A stretch of DNA of 64,000 nucleotides from Bacteroidota bacterium. GTDB taxonomy: Bacteria > Bacteroidota > Bacteroidia > 2-12-FULL-35-15. The first letter of the stretch is position 1. Each line of letters begins with the position of its first letter. Under the pieces are notes generated by a model. That model had not been told where the DNA came from. It did not search any database and was given only the letters and a program-made list of their open reading frames with translations. Position numbers and translations under genes: made by a program. The stretch spans positions 1 through 64,000 of the forward strand of contig CANIFU010000008.1 in NCBI GenBank assembly GCA_947466965.1, in the 5' to 3' direction. Positions 19,371 through 28,600 of the stretch are shown here, one piece after another.

Positions 19371-19372
19371 AG

Positions 19373-20467
19373 TTAAATTTTCTTTCTTTTATTATTTGTG
19401 TAATCTCTAAAAATCATTTCGCCTAATCCTTTCAATCCTGTAAAGTATGCTTTGCCTTGATTCGCTTCAGTAAATTCATCAATAAAATTTTGAAGATACG
19501 AATCGTTAGCAACCATGAAAGTTGTAATTTCTATCTTACTTCGTTTACATGCAGCAGCAAGGGTTAAACATTTATTAACGATGCGCCGGTCTAAACCATT
19601 GCTATTCATATAATATTCGCCGTTTTCTTTCAGGCAAGATGGCTTACCATCTGTTATCATAAAAATTTGTTTGTTAGATGCTTTCTTTTTTCGGAGTATA
19701 GACATAGCAAGTTCTAAGCCTGCAACAGTATTGGTGTGGTAGGGCCCAACTTGCAAATATGGTAAATCTTTCAATTTTATTGGCCAAGCATCGTTACCAA
19801 AAACGATGATATCTAAACTGTCTTTTGAGTAATTTCGTTTTATCATTTCAGCCATTGCCATGGCAACCATTTTTGCTGGAGTAATTCTATCCTCGCCATA
19901 AAGTATCATACTATGGCTAATATCAATCATTAAAACAGTTGCTGTTTGTGTCTTGTATTCTTGTTCTGAAACAAGTAAGTCGTTTTCGGTTAATTGAAAA
20001 TCTTCTACACCATTATTTATTTGTGCTTGTTTAATGGAATCTATCATGGAAATACTTTGTGGTGAATCTCCAAATTCAAATACTCTTAAATCGTCACTTG
20101 TTTCTTCTCCATTTTTACCAGTAAACTTTGTTTTATGATTTCCAGATGCACCTTTTTTGAGTTTTCCAAAAATATGTTCTAAGGCGTTATTGCGAATCTC
20201 TTGTTCTGTTTTTGGAGTAATTGACATTCCTCCCTTGCCATCATTTTTATTCCGCAGGTAGCCGCGCTTCTTTAGCTCATCAATAAAGTCATTGATGGTA
20301 TAATCTTTATTGGTAAGCTCATATTCCTTATCAAGTTCTTTCATCCAGTCTAATGCTTCATCCACATCACCGCTTGTATGGGTAATTAGTTGTTTAAATA
20401 TTTTAAACAGCTCATCAAATTTTGATTTAGCTTGAACCGTGAAATGTGTAAAGCGATATCCTCTCAT
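19373..20467 (-). CDS. VWA-domain protein, partner of the MoxR-like ATPase
   Basis: 364 aa. The N-terminal half is helical and charged. The C-terminal half (about 175-350) is a von Willebrand A domain with an intact MIDAS: DISHS, a downstream threonine region (HTNTVAGLELAMSIL) and ITDGKPS. No signal peptide or membrane segment, so cytoplasmic. It is the first gene of a two-gene operon with the AAA+ ATPase 2 bp downstream. By analogy with BchD/BchI and ViaA/RavA, the VWA protein would bind the target while the ATPase remodels it; the target is not indicated by the neighbourhood. Confidence 0.85.
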   Translation of the reverse strand: MRGYRFTHFTVQAKSKFDELFKIFKQLITHTSGDVDEALDWMKELDKEYELTNKDYTINDFIDELKKRGYLRNKNDGKGGMSITPKTEQEIRNNALEHIFGKLKKGASGNHKTKFTGKNGEETSDDLRVFEFGDSPQSISMIDSIKQAQINNGVEDFQLTENDLLVSEQEYKTQTATVLMIDISHSMILYGEDRITPAKMVAMAMAEMIKRNYSKDSLDIIVFGNDAWPIKLKDLPYLQVGPYHTNTVAGLELAMSILRKKKASNKQIFMITDGKPSCLKENGEYYMNSNGLDRRIVNKCLTLAAACKRSKIEITTFMVANDSYLQNFIDEFTEANQGKAYFTGLKGLGEMIFRDYTNNKRKKI

Positions 20468-20628
20468 TTCTTATTCTTTTTCTCAGGTACCAAATTTCGC
20501 TATTTAATCGATGAAATGGAGTTAATTTGTAATTACTTAACAAATTGTGTAAAAGAAATTGACTCACTATACGTAATCTGTTAAAACAACCTGTTTTTTT
20601 CTAATACAAGACCTCAAATAACTTAATT

Positions 20629-20760
20629 CTAAAATACCCCTTTTTTCATAGGAACCTCTAAAAATAACAATTCAGCTGTTTCAATTATTTTTGGTTGAAC
20701 TGATTGTGCTTCGTGTATTCCAATTGCATCACCTGCTTCTAATGTAACTCATTCAAACCA
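20629..20760 (-). pseudogene. Pirin-family gene remnant (C-terminal end only)
   Basis: On the minus strand this stretch translates to VTLEAGDAIGIHEAQS, then a segment ending TAELLFLEVPM, closely resembling the C-terminus of pirin/YhaK-type cupins (A-G-D-A-I-G-I, L-x-x-E-V-P-M). It is preceded in frame by a TGA, and no start or N-terminal half is found within the 500-bp gap. It is too short for a functional pirin and is best read as a decayed gene, possibly truncated when the neighbouring accessory region arrived. Confidence 0.6.
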
Positions 20761-20814
20761 AAAAAATTGAACGATGTTGTGGCTCTGATTTATCCTAATG
20801 AAAGGGGATTGGCA

Positions 20815-20858
20815 AAAAAAAAGGAGGGAAGAAAACTGACTTTCAGTTTCTTCCCTCC
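20815..20858 (-). terminator. Strong minus-strand rho-independent terminator
   Basis: The arms GGAGGGAAGAAAACTGA and TCAGTTTCTTCCCTCC pair over 16 bp with one bulged base and a 3-4 nt loop. On the minus strand the stem is followed by a run of nine T. It lies about 105 bp after the putAbiC-like gene and directly abuts a tRNA-3'-end-like sequence, so it may terminate the five-gene operon, a former tRNA transcript, or both. Confidence 0.75.
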
Positions 20859-20963
20859 GAGTGGTACTAATTAGGGACACTTCGAACCGATTTGTTTCTG
20901 ACTTTTTTGCTTTGAAAAGCCTGATATTAGGGCTTTAAAACGTAAAATACGATAGAGAAAAGG

Positions 20964-21644
20964 TTATGTAAATTCTTTACCGTAGGCATTGTTTGAATAC
21001 AAATTTGAATGCCCTTCCCTATCTATAAGTTTGTCATAATTTATTCCCTCCAAAAGTTCATATTTTTCGACCAATAGTTTAAATTTATCATTATCTCCGA
21101 TCCAAATACAGTTATAAAATAGCAGAAGTACTTCATATTCGGATAATTGTGCTCTGACCAGTTTTGCGTGAGACTTTTTATTGTTTTCATCAAATCCGCT
21201 GATTTTTGTTTCGTCAATTCTCTTGAAAATCCTATATAAATTCCTGAAATAGTGTCCCAAAAGATAACCATGATCCTGGTACAATTTACTATAAGCCTCA
21301 CGAATTTGCATTTCCATTTCGGGATCGCTGGTTTTTATTGCAAATCCGAAATTTGCTGTTAAATTTTCGTACAAATTTTTGAAAATATCTTTTTTGTCTA
21401 TTTCAATCCTTTCAAGAATATTATAATGAAACTCAATCTGCTTGAGAATCATATTTTCAGCCGATTGAACATTACTTAGTATTTCGCTATCCTTGTTAAA
21501 CTTTTTTACGTCTAACAATTGTCGTATTGCAATAAAGGCTAGTGCAATTGTTACTATAGCCAAAATGCCTGTTCCTATTGCAGTAACAGCATCCCAGTTC
21601 ATACCCGCCTCTGGGATAGGTTTATGGCAACAGGCTAATATCAT
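20964..21644 (-). CDS. putAbiC-like phage abortive-infection family membrane protein
   Basis: 226 aa. One N-terminal membrane helix (about 19-42, VTAIGTGILAIVTIALAFIA) leads into a helical cytoplasmic domain. Blocks typical of the putative phage abortive infection (putAbiC) family are seen: GHYFRNLYRIFKRID (130-144), KLVRAQLSEYEVLLLFYNCI (161-180), then a C-terminal KFKLLVEKYELLEG. Assignment is from recalled family patterns, not a search. Members are linked to lactococcal AbiC-type phage exclusion. It overlaps the upstream 255-aa gene by ATGA, so the two are coupled. An internal ATG (MNWDAV, residue 15) is an alternative start. It ends the apparent operon and is followed by a strong terminator. 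Confidence 0.7.
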   Translation of the reverse strand: MILACCHKPIPEAGMNWDAVTAIGTGILAIVTIALAFIAIRQLLDVKKFNKDSEILSNVQSAENMILKQIEFHYNILERIEIDKKDIFKNLYENLTANFGFAIKTSDPEMEMQIREAYSKLYQDHGYLLGHYFRNLYRIFKRIDETKISGFDENNKKSHAKLVRAQLSEYEVLLLFYNCIWIGDNDKFKLLVEKYELLEGINYDKLIDREGHSNLYSNNAYGKEFT

Positions 21645-22408
21645 GTTTTGATTCCATCAATGTTTCCGAGTCCATGCGATTCCTTAAATCTTTGAAATTG
21701 TAACTCATCAAATTTTTCCTGCAATGAATTTAAAGTGTTTTCTCTATTTTGTATTAAACTTCCCAGATCCATTTTTTCTTCATGGGTCAAAGGATAAGGC
21801 TGGCCTTCATTTGATTCAATTTTCTTTATCCTTTCGTAAAATTTGAACCATTCATCATAAGCTTTGAAATAGCTTTGCAACAGAGGAATAATTGGACTTT
21901 TAATGTTTTTAATTTTATTATAAAGGGTTTGATTATCATCGTATTCCCAATTTGGGATATTGAAAAAACGTCCTAAATTTTTAAGTGCAATTCTAAAAGC
22001 ATTTTCTCTGTCCTTCTCAGAGATAAATACATTGGATCCTAATTTAACAATTTTCTCCTCAGCTGGGATAAAAGTTTCGTATTCAATAATTGAGGTGCCA
22101 ATAAAAGATGATCTAATTACCGAGTGTAATTGCAGTTTAAGTGTGCATTTGCCTGGTATTATGATAGACTTAAAAAGAGTTACGTGAGATAAATCTCTTT
22201 GATAAGGGCTCGTCAAACAAGAAATGGGGCCTCGAAAAGTGCTCTGATCAATTGGGTTATAGACTTCATAAATTATATTGAAAGATGAGCAATCTTCATT
22301 AGCAATCCATATTTTTTTAAATGAAATTCCCTTTCCTGAAACACTTGGAATTTCCATCTGCTCAAGACCAATTAATTTAATTTGTTTCATTATGCTATCG
22401 ATTGACAT
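21641..22408 (-). CDS. Uncharacterised protein coupled to the putAbiC-like gene
   Basis: 255 aa, not recognised. The N-terminal half (about 1-125) looks beta-rich (FKKIWIANEDCSSFNIIYEV, VTLFKSIIIPGKCTLKLQL). The C-terminal half is charged and helical (AYDEWFKFYERIKKIESN, then NTLNSLQEKFDELQFQRF). No signal peptide or membrane segment is visible, so it is probably cytoplasmic. Its stop overlaps the putAbiC-like start (ATGA), and it starts 12 bp after a T9SS-sorted protein gene. The coupling suggests it works with the putAbiC-like protein, for example as a sensor or regulator; that is inference from position only. Confidence 0.65.
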   Translation of the reverse strand: MSIDSIMKQIKLIGLEQMEIPSVSGKGISFKKIWIANEDCSSFNIIYEVYNPIDQSTFRGPISCLTSPYQRDLSHVTLFKSIIIPGKCTLKLQLHSVIRSSFIGTSIIEYETFIPAEEKIVKLGSNVFISEKDRENAFRIALKNLGRFFNIPNWEYDDNQTLYNKIKNIKSPIIPLLQSYFKAYDEWFKFYERIKKIESNEGQPYPLTHEEKMDLGSLIQNRENTLNSLQEKFDELQFQRFKESHGLGNIDGIKT

Positions 22409-22420
22409 TAATTCTTTTCA

Positions 22421-24133
22421 TTAGTTTTTGATAAACTTTCCAGTAACAATAGAGCTTGCAATTTCTATTTTGATTAAATAAAATCCAGATGCAAGAGATT
22501 GAATATCCAATTTGTATTTCCCATTTGATGTTTCGTCCTCTAAAATTATTTTACCTGTTACATCTAAAACAGAAAGCTTACTTTTATGTTCGCTTCCATT
22601 AACGATTAGGTAGTCTGATGCAGGATTTGGGTATATGTCAATCTGGAAAAAAGCTGTTAAAAAAGTTTCAACACCGCTAATAGCTTGGCTCATTTTATGA
22701 ACAAATATGTCTTTATTTCCAATAGAAGAAATGTTGAATATACTAGCATCGGGATCGAAATCACAGGTGCTTTGAAAGTATCCTACAGTATAAACTTCAC
22801 TTGTTCCATCAACAACTATAGACGTACCAGCATCATCAAATTTACCACCCACGCCCTTTGCCCATAAATAATTTCCGTTTGCGTCTATCTTGCAGATGAA
22901 AACATCGTTAGTTACCAAGGAATCTGATGATAAATTTGCCGTTCCTACTCCGGGATCAAAATCAATGGTGCTATTAAAATACCCAGTGGTGTATATGTTT
23001 CCGTTCGGATCCATAGTAGAGGCAATTGCTTGATCACAACCCGCTCCGCTCATTTGCTTTGCCCAGATTAAGTTTCCGGAGGCATCAACTTGTACAAGAC
23101 AGATGTCAGTACATCCTGCGGAAGTTAAGTTGCTTATTCCAGCACCCGGATCAAAATCAACATTCCCTACGAAATAACCACTCAAATTAATTTGAGTCGA
23201 ATTTTTTGTCATTACTGAGACCCCTTTGTCTCCGCCAGTCCCACCAAATTGATCAATCCAATTGAAAACACCCAGACTATCTGTTTTTAATAAAAAAATA
23301 TCCTCAAATCCATTAGATGTTTTGTTTGAAGAGCCACCACCCGGATCAAAATCAACTACGCCAGCAAAGTAACCAGAATAATATAGATTCCCAAGTGTAT
23401 CTTGAGCTATAGATCTCCCACAAACATAGGTAGATCCACCTGTTCCACCAACGCTCTTAGCCCAGACAAAATCTCCATTTGAATCCAGTTTCAAAAGAAA
23501 CATACTGAATACTCCAGTAGCGGTAAGATTAAAAGTAGTACCATTTGGATCGAAATCAGTAGTACTGTAAAAATTACCCGTGGCGTAAATATTATTACTT
23601 TGGTCAAGTACAAAGGAAAAAATTGACTCAGTCGAACTTCCACCAATTGATTTTGCCCAGGCAAATGTGCCGGAAGAAGTGAGTTTTAGGATGAAAATGT
23701 CACTGGCCCCTATTGAAGTTAAGTTAAAGGAAGCTGCTCCGGGATCAAAGTCTGTGGTTGATTGGTACGTCCCAGTTAAATATACATTTCCTATAGCATC
23801 CGTTTGTATATAAAGGCCGTAGTCGTCTATTGAACCTCCTAGTTGAATCGCCCAAATAAAATTGCCGCCAGCGTCTAATTTACTAATAAACACATCGCGA
23901 GCGCCAGTTGAGGTTAAGTTAAAAATCCCTGGCCCTGGATCGAAATCTACGGTGGAAATAAAATAGCCTGTTGTATAAACATTTCCCAAAGGATCGACCG
24001 TAATCGAATTTCCTTCATCGTTCAATAATCCACCAAAAGTTTTAGCCCATTGGAATGTTGGACTTTGTCCGTTTATAGTTAACGGAAGTAGAATTGCCAT
24101 TAAATATGATGCTATGTACTTGAAAAATTTCAT
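22421..24133 (-). CDS. SBBP beta-propeller-repeat protein with T9SS type A sorting domain
   Basis: I place the start at the ATG at 24133 (MKFFKYIASYLMAILLPL), which gives a proper signal peptide and sits 1 bp after the previous stop; the track's 24202 adds a non-signal extension. 570 aa. Seven repeats of about 63 residues follow the pattern WAKxxGG...GNVYxTGYFxSTxDFDPGxGxxNLTSxGxxDxFxxKLDxxGN, an SBBP beta-propeller. The C-terminus is a type A sorting domain (IDIYPNPASDYLIVNG, SLASGFYLIKIE). Secreted through T9SS and probably surface-exposed. Middle gene of a tightly packed five-gene unit. Confidence 0.88.
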   Translation of the reverse strand: MKFFKYIASYLMAILLPLTINGQSPTFQWAKTFGGLLNDEGNSITVDPLGNVYTTGYFISTVDFDPGPGIFNLTSTGARDVFISKLDAGGNFIWAIQLGGSIDDYGLYIQTDAIGNVYLTGTYQSTTDFDPGAASFNLTSIGASDIFILKLTSSGTFAWAKSIGGSSTESIFSFVLDQSNNIYATGNFYSTTDFDPNGTTFNLTATGVFSMFLLKLDSNGDFVWAKSVGGTGGSTYVCGRSIAQDTLGNLYYSGYFAGVVDFDPGGGSSNKTSNGFEDIFLLKTDSLGVFNWIDQFGGTGGDKGVSVMTKNSTQINLSGYFVGNVDFDPGAGISNLTSAGCTDICLVQVDASGNLIWAKQMSGAGCDQAIASTMDPNGNIYTTGYFNSTIDFDPGVGTANLSSDSLVTNDVFICKIDANGNYLWAKGVGGKFDDAGTSIVVDGTSEVYTVGYFQSTCDFDPDASIFNISSIGNKDIFVHKMSQAISGVETFLTAFFQIDIYPNPASDYLIVNGSEHKSKLSVLDVTGKIILEDETSNGKYKLDIQSLASGFYLIKIEIASSIVTGKFIKN

Positions 24134-24134
24134 C

Positions 24135-25640
24135 TTAAAACTTGATGAATATTTTGAAAATGACCTTTTCTTTGTCTTGCAGTCGAACAGAATATAAGCC
24201 AATAGCTAAATCATGAATGCTAAGAATAGTTCTATGCCCTGAAATTATAGATTCAGTAATCAATCGGCCAGAGCTATCATAAATGGCGTATTTACATCCA
24301 GTTGAAAGTGATTCAATAGTAATTTCGTTTTGAGCAGGGTTTGGAAAAATATTGAATGAAGAATAGCTCAATTCTGAAACTCCCAGTGTTGAACCACACC
24401 CTCCGATAATACATCCTAAGCTATCCACCTTTATTATCCAAACATCTTCAGTAGTTCCATCTAAAGGAGCGACATAACCCGTTGCAACAAATCCACCATC
24501 GTTTGATTGAGCGACATCGTATAAATAATTGTTGGTGGTCGAATCGTTAATCGAATTTGCCCGATAACTGTTAAACCACTTTACATTCCCACTACTGTCA
24601 GTTCTACACAAAAATCCATATAATTGTTCGGAAACCAAGTTTCCACTTCCGTCATAATGAGGAATCCTATGAATCCCACAAATCATAAGATCATTATTCG
24701 GCAACAATTTTAGGTTTATGGGATCGAAGTCTTGTGATTTCGGACCAATCTTCTTAGTCCAAATAGTGTCACCTGCTTCGTTAAGACGGTATAGCCGTAA
24801 TGAAGTCCAGTAAAATGATGTCATATATGTACTATCAATCTCATTTGTTGCAAGCACATAACCTGAAGTACTGGCTGTAGCCACAGTTGGGAAATAGGTG
24901 TTTACATTTCCGTAGCTTTTTGTCCATAATACATTCCCCATACTGTCAGTCTTAAATAATCGCGATGTTCCCCATCCCAAAGGACTCGTCTGCTCAAAAC
25001 CACAAAGGATAAAACCATTTGCATGAGTTGTATCGAAGTTTCTAGGACTTCGATAGACGCAAGAAGAGCCATATTCTCGTTGCCAAAGAATATTTCCAAG
25101 TGTGTCCGCCTTCTTCAAAATGAACCTGTAGCCAGAAGGACCACATGATGAATCAGAAGCCCCAAAAATATATAAATCGTTTCCTTTGTTGATGATATTA
25201 CTATAGTATGTGTAGCTGGAAGTATCTGACTTAATTATATTGGATGCTGTGTCAAGATTAGAGTTAAATTGATAAATACTTCCGAAAACATGTGCATGAA
25301 AGTCTCCGCTTGTTCCAGGAATAATGTATTTGTTGTTTAGGTTTAAAATGTTGTTACCGATAACAAATGATAAGCTGTCACGTCTAAAAGATTTTTTTGA
25401 AAGAACATTTCCATTCAAATCCATTTTCAAAATAGATGCTTCATAAACATTAAAAAGCGCTGAGTCACCTGCATTGGTTAGGATCAGGATAGTGTCATTA
25501 TTTAACAACAATGAGGACGAAAAATCAGGCTGGTTGTAATAGTCAACTCGAGTATTAAAAGTCCCTTGCCCACAAGCAATTTTTAGTGTAAATAAAGAGA
25601 GCAGTATAAATACCGCTCTCCTTTTTCTAAAGGACTCCAT
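24135..25640 (-). CDS. Secreted repeat protein with T9SS type A sorting domain
   Basis: 501 aa. A signal peptide (FILLSLFTLKIACGQG) precedes a repeat region of WD/propeller-like strands (ILKMDLNGNVLSKKSF, LFKTDSMGNVLWTKSYGN, VDSLGCIIGGCGSTLG) resembling delta-60/SBBP-type secreted propellers. The C-terminal type A sorting domain is FNIFPNPAQNEITIES ... DLAIGLYSVRLQ. Exported by T9SS by inference. Its start shares a base with the stop of the upstream 1471-aa gene (TAATG), and its stop is 1 bp from the next start, so it lies inside one operon. Ligand or substrate unknown. Confidence 0.85.
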   Translation of the reverse strand: MESFRKRRAVFILLSLFTLKIACGQGTFNTRVDYYNQPDFSSSLLLNNDTILILTNAGDSALFNVYEASILKMDLNGNVLSKKSFRRDSLSFVIGNNILNLNNKYIIPGTSGDFHAHVFGSIYQFNSNLDTASNIIKSDTSSYTYYSNIINKGNDLYIFGASDSSCGPSGYRFILKKADTLGNILWQREYGSSCVYRSPRNFDTTHANGFILCGFEQTSPLGWGTSRLFKTDSMGNVLWTKSYGNVNTYFPTVATASTSGYVLATNEIDSTYMTSFYWTSLRLYRLNEAGDTIWTKKIGPKSQDFDPINLKLLPNNDLMICGIHRIPHYDGSGNLVSEQLYGFLCRTDSSGNVKWFNSYRANSINDSTTNNYLYDVAQSNDGGFVATGYVAPLDGTTEDVWIIKVDSLGCIIGGCGSTLGVSELSYSSFNIFPNPAQNEITIESLSTGCKYAIYDSSGRLITESIISGHRTILSIHDLAIGLYSVRLQDKEKVIFKIFIKF

Positions 25641-28600
25641 TATTTAAGCTTAATTACCTTGATAAATGTAGGGGAGATAGCCGTTCCCTTAACCCCAATT
25701 AGATAAATGCCACTGCTTAATGTCTCTGTATTAAAGACTAACTCGCTATAGCTAGAATTGAGCAGATGTTGTTGAATAATTCTACCGCTAACTGGATCGA
25801 TTAATTGAACATAGGTTTCCGGCTGAATCTCTTCAGAAATATCAACAAGAACATTCACAATATCATCAGATGGATTAGGGTATGCGCTCAGTTTAACAAC
25901 ATCATTCTGCGTTTCAATCATTTGAATTTCTTCCTGTGGTTGCTGGGCTATGATTTGGCTGTGTAGTTCCAATTCTTCTTCTACAAAATCATAATTTTTG
26001 TGTCCCTTGACTAATGCTAAAATACTTCTAGCATTAGCAAATCCGTCAGCCAAGCTATCATTGGAAAGCTCCTCAATATCGGCTTCTAGTGCCCCATCAT
26101 TATTAATTTCAAACCAATCTTTGTTTGCAGCTTTAAGATTTTTGCGATGTTGGAGAAGTGTTCCATGTTTATCCATGCCCGGCAAACCAGAGATACTATC
26201 GATTAAGGTCTGAGCTGAAGAATAATCTCCTTTGTCAATGTATAGCTCAACTAAAGCATTTTTTCCTTTGATTGTGCCATCCCATTTTAATAAATACCCA
26301 ATGATAGAATCTGTGTTGGGGGTTATTGTATCATTTAAAAGTTCCCGAACCGCCCCATTTATGCTCAATTCCTTTTCGCTAAAGAAATAGTCTACTAAAT
26401 CTTCTTGTTGTTTCCTTTTACTAACGCCTGTTTGTGCAGCATTTATCAGATTACGGATACCAGTTGGTAATGTTATGCTGTTTAACACTGCCAACACAGG
26501 GTCAGTCACAGGGCTGTTTGCTACAATCACCTGTTTTATTTGTCCTGGAGTGGGAGAAGTTGTTCTTTGTAGATATGCTATTATTACACCATCACTAAGA
26601 TATGGGCTTTTATTCATCAAAAGCGTTTTAAGAGAACCGATATCCATAGTGCTTCCTATTGCAGAGTATAACGCGGGTGCATCACCGTCCAATAAAACTT
26701 GTTTCGCATTATTCGCGGAACTATTATTGCTAATGGCAAGTGCAAACCAGCAGGGAAAACCGCAAGGAACAGGAGTTGGACAAGATGCCGTAGCATTAAA
26801 TGGAGGGCCTCCACACGGTCCAAGAGTTACTTTAGACACAGTAAATTGTACTGGAACTTGAGGTCCAGCAGGAAGAGCACTGTAACTATAAATAAAGTTA
26901 TTTGCAACTGTAGCAACTTTAATATCACTGTCAGGTAAAGAGGTCGTGCTAAAAAGATTATTTGAAGGAGAGGTAGGAGTGCCACATGCTCCTTGATTAG
27001 GAATGACACCACTGGTTGAAGAAATATCTGTAGTTGCAACCCCACTGTTTGTATTACAACGTATTTGTAAGCCAGTAACAGTAGCATTAACCCCATTTGT
27101 TTTTTGCGTCTGATTTCCGATTTTCAATCCGGTGTATGTGTTATGATAGGTCTCATTGGCGTTTGTCCCGAGATTATTGAAAACGCTGCCTATCATCTGT
27201 TGACTGCTTGTAACTGAGTACGAATTTTCACTATGAACAAATCCGGAACATTGGTTCGTATAATCAAAATAATTTGGGCAAGATCCAACACATATTGGAA
27301 CAATAGGTGCAGCTATTGTTGAATTCATTACGAAACTGTTTTTGGTAACAGTGCTGTAATTAGTTCCACTTTGGAATAAACTGTTGTAACAATTTGTGAA
27401 ATTAGTTTGTGTAACAGTAAACGCCTTCAGACCACTTGTGCTCTGAGCATAAACACCGTAATAAAGATTGTCAAAATTATTCGGTAATCCGGCACAACCG
27501 TCTGGACCAATAATATTACATGCGCGATGTACATTAAAGTTTGCATCAATACTATATATTCCAATACTCCTTTGATCTGTCTGGTAACTTGAGCCTAGTG
27601 TACCTGTCAAGTCAGTTTTAAAACTGTTACCACTAAATTGAATCCCTTTGATTCCTCTTAATAAAACATGGTATTGGTTAGTGAGACGAACTCCGGTTAG
27701 GAATCCAAAATAACTAGGATCATTTAAGTATTTGTCACCAATGAAATTACAAAATGAGAAATATGAAATATTGTTGGGCTCATTTCCAATTGTATTCAGG
27801 GGTGCTGCATAAGGGGCAAACTCAACATCAATAAAATTGTTTCTGAAAGTAGCATAAGCCGCCTGCAACACACCTCCACTGTTCTTTACTATGCCACCAA
27901 CAAAAACGCCTCTCCGTGCATTGTTAATCTCGCAAGACGTAAGTGCAACCCATCCTTGGTTCGCTGCAAGTTGTTTAGCAGTTGTTCCCTGAACTATAAT
28001 TCCGTCCCACATGCTTGTAGGGCAGGTTATAATTGATGTGAGTACTGCACCAGACTGCACAATCAATTTCCCGGCTTTCTGAACGTTGATGTTGGTTATA
28101 ATACCGGTGAGTTTGGTATCTGCAAATTGAATAATTGCTCCTGGGGCTATTGTTAAAGTTGCTCCAGAAAGAATATTAACTGAACCGAGTACGAGTTTGG
28201 AACCACTCCATATGACACTACCTGAAATATCAATAATATTATCAGTTGGGTCACTCACAGTGAAATTTTGATTAACATTACAATCATTATATAATTTGAA
28301 TAAATAATTGTCGTCAAAATTATAACTGCAATTTCCCGATACAACATATCCACCGTCTTGGGCTTCGGTAATCTTATAAAGGCACTCTTCTCTTTTCAAA
28401 TCTCCTGGAAAATTTTGCCTAGGTCGGTCATCATAAATGTCGAATATCTTTTCCCATACTTTATCACCATTAGATTTAAACTTGGCAACTATAGGGTCTG
28501 TGTCCCAGACTGGATATGAAAAAGGGAGATCGATGCATCCTGCAAGATATCCTAATTCAGCTGAAGTCGGTAGCGGATTAGCACCAATAACTGATGGTCT

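Larger units (their letters stand above)
20468..20963. other. 496-bp gap: pirin remnant, terminator and tRNA-end-like sequence
   Basis: No intact gene is present. From left to right it holds the VWA gene's upstream region, a pirin C-terminal remnant (20629-20760), a strong minus-strand terminator (about 20815-20858), and next to it a sequence GTGGTAC...TTCGAACC in the orientation of a minus-strand tRNA 3' end. The layout matches that next to the real tRNA-Phe at 37172. Confidence 0.5.

Noticed and set aside
20859-20930. Possible tRNA gene on the minus strand
   Set aside because: GTGGTAC and TTCGAACC recall a tRNA 3' half, but the T-stem and acceptor do not pair and no full cloverleaf forms. 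Treated only as a possible scar.
26475-26861. 128-aa ORF on the plus strand
   Set aside because: Entirely antisense to the 1471-aa surface protein, without recognisable domains.
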